Below, in pieces: positions 10,748 to 22,000 of a DNA stretch of 64,000 nucleotides. Both the position numbers and the translations under genes were made by a program. Source of the stretch: Effrenium voratum (lineage: Eukaryota > Sar > Dinophyceae > Suessiales > Symbiodiniaceae). The DNA lies in contig CAUJNA010000505.1 in assembly GCA_963377175.1 (NCBI GenBank), positions 78,501-142,500 on the forward strand, in the 5' to 3' direction. The first letter of the stretch is position 1. Each line of letters opens with the position of its first letter. The notes below the pieces were generated by a model. It was not told the origin of the DNA. It did not search any database and saw nothing but the letters and a program-made list of their open reading frames with translations.

Positions 10748-10800
10748 GTGGTGCAGTACCAGAAGGATGGCAAGGTGGTGGTAGAAACCTTCCGAGGCAC
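10748..10800 (+). CDS. Candidate exon, product unknown
   Basis: Preceded by CCGGCAG, the frame reads VVQYQKDGKVVVETFRGT then LTAWW before a stop. A donor could be CAAG|GTGGTG at 10773 or lie further right. An alternating hydrophobic-charged beta pattern is visible. It may belong to the same leader region as 10443-10533. Confidence 0.42.
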
Positions 10801-12999
10801 GCTGACTGCATGGTGGATTTAAAAGCGAAGGTGCCTTTTGGGGTCGGCGAAGAAGCCATCCTCAAGGACGGAAAAGGGGCCCCTCACTGGACAAGGCCCT
10901 CATGTGTCGAACTCGGGGTCCCAAGAACTGGCCCCGGATTTTTTTCCACGTGGTGTCCCTTCAAACCAAGGCAAAACAAGGGCACTCTAAAAGACACACT
11001 TGTTCGCTGCATCAGTCAGTTTGGGGGCCAGGGGACTCTGGCATTGTCGCAAAAGCCAGGCTCCACGGGAGCGGCATATTTTGTTTGTATCTCACAAAGC
11101 CGAGAAGTTTTGAGTGGACCCATGCCCATCGGATTTCTGGGTTTCTTCTTGCTGGATGCCGGAACTTTTGATGGCCCCCTATCAGAATTCGCAGCTTGGG
11201 CGAGCCATCATCCCCCCCTGCTTCTTGTGGTAAACAAATCAAGCTTTCAACCCCCTTGAGATGGGTATGTGCCCATAACCCCTTGAACACAACTCAGTGT
11301 TTCTCACGCCTCCCTTTCGGTTTAAATTTTCAAACGACACCAAAGCAAACTTGCCCTATTTTGTAGAGCCAAAGCCAAGAATCAAACCGGAGGAAATACG
11401 CACGGGGCCTTTTTTGGCAATCGCAGGCCTCCGGGTGGTAGTAGAGCCGGAGAACCTCAAGGACTGTCGATGGGAGGCAGGCTTACTCAAAGGTGATGGG
11501 TGGACGGGTCCATTTCCGTTTGGCATGCTATACCCATTGGTTGCTATGTTGAGGGTCCTGAAGTGACACCCTGAAAGGGAATTCAAGAACCCTCTGTTTC
11601 AGGAACCAGTGCAGGGTGGGGCTTCTCCTTCAAAAAAAAACGTAGCAGGTTTTTGAGAACCTCTGGAACCCCAACTCTGGATTTCATGCGATCTTTCAGC
11701 ACTCTTTCAGCACTTTTCGACGGGGAATCCAGCCCCAGGTTCATTCCCCAAACCCTGGTGATTCCCTGAGAATCGCGCCCCTGGAAACCCGCGAAGCGAG
11801 CGCTCGTAGAGGACTTTGCACCTTCGCACCCCGAGCGCGGGGGGTTCCATGTGGCCTGGCCTCCGGAGGGTCTGAGGCTCAGGTCCTTGAGAGAGGTTCC
11901 GGAGGTGCCCACGTGACAAAAGGAAATGACAGAGGGGGCAGAAGAGTTACACACCAACGTTTCTCTCATGATCATTGTGATGATGACTTATTTCTTGTTG
12001 AAGGTTCTCTGCAATGCTATGTTGATGATTCAGTCCCTTGCAGTTTGTAGCACATACAAGAAAACTGATTCCAGAACCCCCTCAACTCATGTTCCATATG
12101 AGTTGATCATCTCGTTTGTTGGTTTCTTTGACACAGTTTGACTGAGCTAGCCACTGCATGCGGCTTTGTTGCTATGAGGCAATATGGAGTCCCTTGCCGG
12201 CTTTACGGCAAGTGCAGTGGATGCCTTGGCCAAAGAGGGCTACTGTGTCATCCAGCTTCCACTCAGCCGGGGCCTCAGCGTGTCAGCTAGAGGTTTGAAA
12301 GAATTACCATCAAGTAGTCGACCCTGAGGAATGCTTTCCACCAGAAGGACCCTGAAGAGAAAACAACTTTCAAGACCCCGCGAGTCAAATGCCATGTTGA
12401 AGCCATATTGGTTGATGGAAGGATATTCCCCCCTTATTAAGGGTTTATTATGTAGCGGTTGGAAGAAACCTGCACATTTTACAAACGAAAGCCTAAAATA
12501 AGGGACTCCCAAGTAAGGGCCCCCACATCGGTGCGAGCTCGTTCTACCCCGGAATCGGTGAGCTTGCCATAGGCCAGGGGGTTTATTCATTCATCAATGT
12601 TTAAGCTGTGGTTTCTTTCTAGGGATCAAGGATTAGGATTGGCCAACCTTCCATTTTGATCAGCTCAGTCAGGGGTAAAAATTCACCTCACTTGAGGTGA
12701 TGAGACCACCTCAGAAGCCGCGGTGGAAGTGAAATGTGGCAGGCCGGCGCACCGGTTGGGGAGGAGGGACTCACTCGGAGCTGGCCACAACAAAACAACA
12801 CATGCCGCTGATGCGCGACCTCGCTACCTTCAGTCTCTGGGGTATCTTAGATTGGACGTGTTCGTGGAAACCTCAAGGGCCTTGTTCTTGTTCCCCTTTG
12901 ATTCAAACTTTGGCCCATGGGTTTCCTTTGCGGATGTAAACCGCACCTTGTGGACATGCCATTTGCAGCACGGTCCCGATTTTTCACGACCCGCGCCAG
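10801..12999 (+). other. Non-coding stretch between candidate leader exons
   Basis: No supported exon. Around 11925-12050 an AT-richer segment contains LFLVEGSLQCYVDDSVPCSL in one frame. The YVDD recalls reverse transcriptase, but the context is too short and is broken by stops. The second copy of the 175-bp dispersed repeat lies at 12791-12967. Confidence 0.4.
12791..12967. repeat. Dispersed repeat, copy 2 (pair of 8968-9142)
   Basis: See the first copy; the two share blocks across their whole length with scattered substitutions. This copy ends about 35 bp upstream of the ketosynthase leader exon, inside what should be the intron. Confidence 0.8.
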
Positions 13000-13089
13000 G
13001 TACCGGTGGAAGCGCCTGCGCCGGGAGTTCGAGCCCGCGTACCTGGGGAAGCACCAGCCGCTCGCTTGGCGCGGAGAGCACGGAGAGGC
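13000..13089 (+). CDS. Ketosynthase gene, leader exon with EFEPAYLG motif
   Basis: Acceptor GCGCCAG; the frame reads YRWKRLRREFEPAYLGKH then QPLAWRGEHGEA, with GT at 13090. EFEPAYLG fits the ExExGYLG motif reported in N-terminal regions of dinoflagellate single-module ketosynthases (Gly replaced by Ala). The motif's role is unknown. Almost every codon ends in G or C. This is the earliest exon I can attach to the gene on content. Confidence 0.68.
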
Positions 13090-16000
13090 GTGTTTTTCGG
13101 GATGCGGGAGGGAAGCCCTCGCCTTCTAAGCCCCAGAGCTTTCAGTTTTTGGAGCTTAGAGTGTAACGCCAGTTGGGACGCTTTGCCTTTGTGATAACAG
13201 ACAACTGGAGGTTCGCGAACTTTCGCAAATTCACGCGCCATTTCTTTCAAACCTGGATGGCTTTTGAGGTATTCACCGGGTCCAACCCTGTGGGTTTGAA
13301 GAAATTGGTGAAGCGGGCCCGGAGGTGGCCGGTGGAAATGGACACCCAGAGGATGCTTTATGGTTTTGCCACCGTCTCTGGTCCGAATCCTTGGAAGCTA
13401 TGGAAAAAACAGCCCAGAGGTGCGCTTTGGTCGGATGAGTCCCATGTTGAAAGGGGTTGACTCGCACCCTGTTCACCGATGGTGTGCTGAGGAAATGCAA
13501 AACTGCATGGCTGGAAGAAATGGTGGAGGAGAAGCCGTCGATGGATGGGGCCTTAGCTTCTGAAAAGCAAAGGCCATGTCTTGGCTGTGGTCGCAGAGCC
13601 GTTCCGAGAGGACGAAGCCTCAAGGGCTGATTGTTTTTGGGCTTTCCTTGGGTTTCCTTGGGTTTCCTTTGGTTTCCTTTGGTTTCTTTTGGTCTTTGCT
13701 TGGTTCTCCTTGGTTCTCCGCTGCTTTTCCGTTGGTTCCTTTGGTTTCCTTCACCGACCTGTTTTCTCGCCTTGTGCCGACCGTCGAATGGGAGCAATGG
13801 CTAAGGACAGCCCTCTTGATCTTCTGGACCTGTGCCATGCCAGAGTCGAATAGTCCGGTTTTCTTTCTTGTCCTTTTGGCTTTTCTTTATTTTCCCCTTT
13901 CAACCAGCACGTGAACGCTTGTTGCACCAACTGAATTGCTTTTTTGCTGCCGGCCGAATTGCTTTTTTGCGCGTGGCCGAGGCATCTTTTGTGTTTTTGT
14001 TTTTCTCTGCCGGCCGAATGGTTCTTTCCGTGTGGCCAAGGTATCTCGCGAGATTGACGCAGTTCCTGTTGCCCGTGGCCCCGTTCGCCTTGGACTTTGT
14101 GCCCCACAGCCGCACCAGCGGCATGCTGCGTGTGCCGGCCTCTGCCGCGGAGACTGGCTTGGCAGAGGCCGTCAGCGACGAGGACATCGCCAAGGGCCTG
14201 GTGGACGAGCGTCTTTGCCCAAGCGGAAAACGGAAGGAGCTGACTCCGCGGTTTTCCGATTTGGATCCATATGCAGTGGTCCGATTTCGGCCTGTGTCAA
14301 GTCGAGGTCCCAAGCGATTCAGTTCTTGCGGGGGTGTTTTTGTGTTATTACTATTACTATTATTATTATTATTATTATTATTGTTGTTATTATCTTGAAA
14401 CATTACTTCCACTTCCTTTCGGCAACTGAGGCACGTGGACTTCCTGCGGAGGCGGAAGCTGTGCATGTTTCTTATCGCGGACGGCAGTGGCGGGGAGCTG
14501 TCACTGTACCCCAAGGAGGGGTTGGGCACAAAGCTTGTTCAAAGATTGCCAGACTTCACCAACCTTTCACATTTTTACTCTGTTGGGTCTCTATTATTTT
14601 CCCTTAGCTAGCACAAAGTTGACTTTTTTTGGCAGTCTAAGCTGGGCGTAATCCAACTTCTGATAGTCAGGTTAGTCCCAATTGGTGGTTTGCGGCGGTG
14701 GTTTGGGGATTGGAACCCTGGTTCTCGTTGAGGGTAAATGAAAACAGCTGCCCCTTGCCTCCCAACCAATCCAAACCACCGAGTTGGTTGCAGAAACCGG
14801 TTTGATGCAAAGCAAGCCGCTGAACAGGAGGTTCAAAGGGGGGGTACTATTGCTTTGAAGAACTCAATTCTGCCCAAAGGATTAAACAACCTGGACTAGC
14901 ATACAGAGAAAAGTACCCAAACCATGGCCTTGAAAGGGTGTAAATATCCAGCCCGTTTTCGACCCCCTTGGACCCAAAGGAGGTTGTTTTCTTGTGCATG
15001 GTTCGGACATTTGCAGCCGGCCTCAAGAAAGGGGACGGAAAGGATTTTGTTCTGAACAAGGAGAGCCCAAGGCATGAATTGGGTTTAAACGTCCGTAGGG
15101 GACCCTTTGAACATTGAGGATTCATGTCCACGAACCCCTCGCAAAGGTCTCTGTTTCCCTTCGTTTTGTATTTCAAGCAACCCATTTCAGGGCTCATCCT
15201 GTTCCTAACTTTCGGAGTTCCTGGACACTATCCTTTTGGGGAAGACCATGTTAGTGGTACACAAACAAAGTTTGCACCATTTTTTTATGCCATCTGAAGA
15301 ACAGGAAACCCAAGCCTTCAAACAGGAAGCCCAACCCATTTTGGGGCTCATCCACTTCTGCAAACCCCCCAATTATTTGAACCAAACCGGCGCGAAGAAA
15401 GCCGCGCCTTTCGCGCCACGTGCGAGGACGGGGATCAGGTCACCTTGAGCGCGGAGCCAGGGAAGCTGGTGGTGTTCCGCCACGACCGGATGAGCGTCTG
15501 GGCGTTGAGCAACCGGGTTTTGGTGGTTTCCCTAAAAAGAGAGCTAAAAGGGGATGGGCTTGGTTTTCTAGAGGATGGGTTGATTTGTTATTCTGGTTTG
15601 TTTTTGGTTTTCTATTGGATGGGTTGATTTGTTTGTTCTTTTGTAACTTGTGCTTTTCTAGAGGATGACGGAGGAAGGTCTAAGAACCATCCAACGAAGC
15701 TTTTCAGCATGCAGCGGAGCCCCATTGAAGAGGGTCCTCATGGGAGAGAATGGGAATGCGGTATGCTCAGAAGGCATGTTGGAGGGTTCTTGGAGCAAGG
15801 GGATGAGCACTTTCCTTATTTTCCAACATATACCCTCCTAACCCCGAAAGCAATTTTCCCTACACTTGAAACAGAAGACTCCAAACCCCGAAAGGCATTT
15901 TCCAAGACTTACTAGCCCAATCCCAGGCTACACCTACCGGCCGGAGTCGGAAGATGACCTGGTCTTGCAGGCTTGGGTTTTGACTGCGCCGGCACAGTTT

Positions 16001-19000
16001 CAGTTCGCCATGATGGACGGGGATCAGAAGTCCAAGGACGAGCTCTACGGCTTGGTGTCCGGGCCCAACACGCCGGAAGGACGCAGAGTCTGCGTCTTCG
16101 GGGTGGGATTGAACTTGCACCATGGCCAAAGACTTGGCTCGCAACTGCATTCAAGGGATTTTCCCTCGAGATAAATCGGAAGCACATGAGCAATCTGACC
16201 ATTACTCACTTTTCATCCTTTTTCGCCTTTGTGGGTTGTGTTAGTTTTCGTCTTTTAACCGGCAACATGCAACATCTACTCACCTTTTTGTTGATTTTGT
16301 TTGTGCTTTTGGTTCGCTTTCCGAAATCAGGAGATGTTTGGGGCACCCTTGCCCCCAGACAGACTCCAAGAGCCATGAGAAGCCCTTCGACCAGGTTAAA
16401 CAGCCTCTCCCGATTTGCCTTTTTAGGGTCCAGGGTACTCCTTTTAAGACTGTTGGACACATGTATGGCCCTAAAAACTGCAGGTTTAGTCTTGTTATGC
16501 TAAACTGGTCCCAGTCGATTCGATGCGGCACGCCTAGGCCCGGGGCGGCCTTTGAGCATCTGGACAACTACTGGTGCGCAGTATCGATGGGCACCGATGG
16601 CTACACCAAGGCGAGTGATTTCTTGTGTGCGAAATAGCCAACGTTCGAACTACCCAAAGGGAAACCCAAGAACCAAAAGTGATGGGTCACGTTTTAAAGT
16701 TTTTTCCCGGAACCCGAACCCCACTAGAATAGTGGTTCGATCGGAAGGCCGGCGAGGGTGGGGGAGGTTTTGCCTCTGCGTTCCGCTCAACTGACTTGAA
16801 GTAATTCCATCTTGAGAGGTGTTCAACACTACTTTTAGATACTGTTTTCAACACTACTTTTAGATACTGTTTTCAGTTTACGCCATCAGGGTAGTTGTGA
16901 GGATGGTTTCAATAGACCCCACTTCTGTTGTCCTAGCCAGCGGGCCAGCGGGGGATTCAGAATGACTGGAAGTTTTGCATCCTTTTCAACCATGGGTTCT
17001 TTTTAAACACCAGTGGGCTTTGTACGGGTAATACGGGTGGCTTTAAAAGGAAGAGGAAGATCACAATTTTTGGGGTCCCCCTATTTGAAGAGGCACCCAT
17101 CCCAGAGGGGGGTTCGAATGCTTGGAAGTCCCATCAGGCGCCCATCGAGCGCTTTGATATTGACGCCTACACACGCACGGGTGAGAACTGGTCACCTGGC
17201 TGGACCTACACCATCCATGGCGGCTACTGCAAGGACATTCTTGGCTCAATTCAAGTTGAGCTTCTACATCGACTTTAACCCTGGGTGGCTCATTACCCAA
17301 ACGGAACCCCGGGGGGTGTCTATCTCGGGGTAGTCAAGAAGTGGAACCCCTGTTCCTCCATCTCTGCTTTTTGCCCAGCTACAAGTGAAAGCGGTTTTGC
17401 CCAGCTGAAGCTTTGCGGTCGATAGGCCCAGAAAGGCTCCGGAGTTTAGAGCGTCTGCTTCGGAAGGGTGCAAAGGGGCTTGCTGTTGGTGCAGAGCAGC
17501 TTTCAGGGAGGGTTCCGAGGCTGTTGGGGAGACCACCAGGGCTTGTGGGTTTCCTTCATCTTCCCTCTTTGTGCAGCAAGACTGTTTGCAACGCTCTTTG
17601 ATCGACACGCCTGGAGAGGACATCTTCTCTTTCGACAACGATTTCTTTGGAGTGCCAGAACCAGAAGCTTGGTTGCTGGCGCCAGCCAGTCGCCAGCTCC
17701 TCGAAAGAAGCTATGAGGCTTTGTTCAACACCGGGCTGCGAAGAAAGGACGCCACACTGCCGAACTTAGCTCTTTTTTTTTCTTTCTCCAAATACGAGTC
17801 CCCTTTTGGGATGTTTTAAAGAGGACACCAACAGGAAATCACCCACCGAATTTTTACCTTCGGCTTTTTTGGTTCTCCTTCATGCTTTCATTCTTTTCTG
17901 CCAGCAAACAAGAAGAGACACATTTCGTCAGGGCTTTTGCCTCGTCCTGAGGTCAGAGGCAAGAAGATGGGTGTGTACATTGGGCACAGCGGAGATGATT
18001 GGAGTGTGGATCCCAGATTCACCGCTGGCGGCACGGACGCTCACAAGTACGCCTACCAAGCCCGGAAGTGGTCCTGCATCGCTGGGCGGATCGCTTACAC
18101 GCTGGGCCTCCAGGGTCCGCAGGCTCGTTTTTTTTTTTGGGACAAGCAGGGCGTCCCTTTTGGCAGTTGTTGTTCTTTTGGTAAACCAACCAGACAACGA
18201 TACCCACCCATAAATTCCCTTTATAGCCATTTTAATTCTCCCACCACTTTTTGGAGTTGAGTCTCCTCTGTGGAAATATGTGGAGCCATTTTTATGTAAG
18301 ATGCTATAGCATGGTTGGGCAACATGGGGCCCAACTTTCTGATTGAAATCAGCAGCCCACCCAAAATTTGAGAAAAGCGGTATTTTAGCCCGGAGCTCCT
18401 TTGTTCTTGAGACCGGGCCTGCTTCCCTTTAAAGAGTAACCAACGAAGGTTGTTTAAAACAATCCTGGTTTGAACATGTCTCTCTGTTTGGTTTCCCTTC
18501 AAAGTAGGCCCAGCATGATTGGTTTCTCCTTTGCTTGTCCGCCAAAACCTGCAAAAGGCCAGCCTGAGAATGGAGGACCCTAAAAATGGTGGCTTCAGTT
18601 TTTGGCTTCCCAACACAACCTCCAACATGAGTCGGTGTCCCGTTTGGTTCTTCAAGGAAGGGGGACCGCCATGCAAAATCAAAGACCGCAAATCGAAGGA
18701 CCCTCCCCACACTTTTTTTTGTAGGTTCATCATTAAATCCCAATGTTTCGGCTGGTGGATCCCCATATTTCCCAGGGCGATTCACATCTTTGGTCCCTTA
18801 TGGCAACCACAAGGCGTCCTAAACTTGCAAGGTTTGGGTGGAATTGTTAGAGGACCTTTCGGTGAAGTTGGGGATGGCCTGAGCCACTTGTCAGGTTCCA
18901 TTTAGGCATCCGAACCTGTCTCACCGAGGGTTAACCTTCGCTTTCTTTCAGTTTCCCTTCAACACCCCCAAAGGCAATCCCAAAAGATGGAATCTGCCAA

Positions 19001-22000
19001 CAAACAGTATTTTGCGATCATGTTTTGTGAGACACTTTGCCTGCTTTTTCCTCCCTAAAAGACAGGGGTGTCCTGGGACCTGCAAAAACCCGACTGGTGT
19101 TGGGTTCCCCTAATCCCTTTTGGGCTGGCCAGGTTTCCTCTGGGGAAACTGAAGCCCAAATTGCCAAAGGGCCTCTGTGCCAAAGCACAATTGCAAGACC
19201 TGCTTTGAAAGAATCTCTAGAATTTGCTGAAATTAAACATACGATCAGGTCAATAGAACAAGACTCTAACATAGTCAAGCACAGTGGGTAGTAATCCAGT
19301 AACTAACATCAAAGTTGATCAACAAATTACAATGATAGCTTCTGGCGGAAGTGTTGTTTTTAGTATATTTATAACCTTTTTGCATGTTTTTTATGGATTT
19401 TCATCCAACTTGTGAACACAACTTTTTGCCCCGCCCCCCGGGCCCTCCCCCCCCCCCCCCCGCGCGCCGCGCGCCGCGCGCGCGCGCGCGCGCCGCCCTC
19501 CTGCGAGGCGTTGCTGGACACCGCCTGCTCCTCCGCCCTGGTGGCCTACGGCGTGGGGCACACGGCGCTGCGCCAGGCGCTGCCGGACCAGGGCCCTGCG
19601 GGGGCCAACTCGGGCATCACCGAGGCGACCGGTGGCCGGGGGCGGGGGCGGGGGGGGGGGGTCGGTCTTGAGGGTGGCCGTGTGGAGGGGTTTTAAAGGG
19701 AAGCCGGGTGGAGGGTGCCCCCTTTTTTGGGTCATCTAGGCCACTTTGGAGTGGTTTTAACAAAAATCACGGGCGCCTTTCTTGGGTATACTGTGGATGG
19801 GCCAAATCCTGCACCACTTTGAAACCATGGGAAAGCTCTTTTGGAGTGGTTTTAAAGGGAAGCCAAAAGGACACGACACCTTGAGTACCCTATTTTCAGA
19901 GACACCCGAAGTTGTGGTTTTGATGTTCTGGTTTCCCTTTACACCAAGCTAACAGGGTACCAATTATTAGAATTCATAGCCACATGAAAACGTCCCAAGC
20001 CTTGGCATCCCCCAAACCGCTCCTTGGTTGCTTCGGACATTGGAGGGGAGTTCCCCCTGGTTCTCTTGTTTCAGCAATGAGCGGTTCAAGCATGTTCAGT
20101 TGCAAGAGATGTTTGAAGAACTGGACCTTTCCCCCTTCTTGAGACGACACAAGACCATTCTAGTGGCAAACACGCAGCTTGGACTTTACTCAGGAAGTGA
20201 GCTAAATAAACGGCTAGGTCCTAGTCCCCAACAAAAGGAACCCCACCGACAACTTAGACAATAACCCAATATGGGAGGTTGTAGCCTGCGTTGGTTGCAA
20301 AAACAAGTTAAACCCGCCAGACCCATTTCGGTATCCCGATAAAGGGGAAGCACAAGGGCAGATTTGTCCACTGTTGGCTGTAAGCCAAAAGGAGGTTGTT
20401 GAAGCACAAGGCGTACAAACCATGTGGCTATGAATTCACTTCGGAAGGTTGGCGGACCCCCCCCCCAGCATGATGTCCATGTCCCAGACACCCAGTGGTG
20501 CACATTGTGCACATGTGTCTCCTTTTTTGTGGAGGGGGTTTCCCTTTAAGGCCAACCAAAAGGCCAAGAAAAGTGGTGGCGCTCCTGTTCCCAGCGGCCA
20601 GCTTGAACATCCCCTGAGGCGCTGATGGGCGGGGCCAACCTGATCCCCGGACCCGGGAACTACGCGACTTGGTTTGGGCCAGTGGGGGGGGGGAAGCCAG
20701 CCATAGGGGGCTTCTCTACTGTGGAGACAAAGCCACGTCTCCAAGGGCTCCTTAGTTTTTGTTTTTTTTGTTTGGGTGCTTCAAACTGAAACGTTTAGCA
20801 TCACCTTTTGGACCAATATTAGAGGAGTCAACTTGGTCTGTACTAGAATCGTCCCCGCATTTTTTGGCGGTTGAACGTCTATCCAGTTGATTGGCTGCTA
20901 GTGTTGGATCAACATTTGTGTTGGGCGGGTTTGCCTTAAATTGAGTGATCTCATACTAATAAGTTCCTTGGTCCATCTCAAGGGAACAACGACCATGACC
21001 ACCCCGCGGAGTTTTGATGATGGCACATGTGTCTCCCTTTTTGGGTTGGTTAAATCCAACTGATTGAGCTTCAACTTGCGATGCTGAACGGGGAGCCCCG
21101 TTTGCGAACTCACCAACATGAACCTGTTGGAACATGGCGAGGGGTGTTTCCAACTGAGTTTCGCTTCTGCGGGGTTTTCTGGACAAAGACCACCCCAGGT
21201 AAGCTCGCAATGGCCATCCAAGGGCTTCTACTCCCCGGGTTTAGAGGGGATTGTAAAGGCGTATATAAACCTTGATGACGTTGGCACAACCAAACGTCAA
21301 TTGGTTTTGGGCTACCGCTGCTCAGGCGAACCTTTAGGGTTTGCCGTGTCATCGGCCAACATGTTCGACTTTTTGCAGGCGGTCCTGTCTAAAAAGACGA
21401 ACCAAGGAAACAGCGAGTTCCGCTTTTTGCAGGGATTGAAAGACACCCTAACCCCAGGTGACCTTTGCCGGCCCCAGCAACCAGCCAAAAAGGTTCAACT
21501 TCTTGTAGGAGGTCCTTCTTGTAGGCAGTCCCAATCGGAAGTCATTTGGGGTTTTGGAAGGCATTTGGGGTTTGGGGCCCCATTTATTCAGAAAAGACTC
21601 TCTTGAATAGTATTGAAAGGGACACCAAAAGGAAGCCCTTGCCAGAGGGACCGATCTCTACTTGGAGAAATACTCAAATTGTTCTGAAATTTGGCTGTGT
21701 GGTTTTGTGCAACCCCCCATTGTCTCAGGCCAATTTAGTAGGTGGTTCTACTACCAGGTTTCATAAAGGCTTTGTTTAAATCATTATAGCCATATTTGTA
21801 GAACCAACAGTCAATAGGTTTTGAGCCACCGGTTTTCAGGTGAACCTTTGCGGGCCCCACATGTTGTCTGTCGCTGGGCGCTGCTTCACCTTCGACATGT
21901 CCGCCGACGGCTTCGAGCGCGGAGAGGGCTCTTCCTGCTTCTATGCCCGCAGCGAGGAGTCGGTTCCGCGAGACGCGCTGGCCACGGTGATTGGGGCCTG

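Noticed and set aside
11925..12050. Reverse transcriptase YVDD motif
   Set aside because: Only one short motif is seen, with no neighbouring RT blocks and with stops close by.
13900..14529. 209-codon - strand frame
   Set aside because: It includes an Asn run made by the TTA microsatellite and lies opposite two ketosynthase leader exons that join in phase on +.
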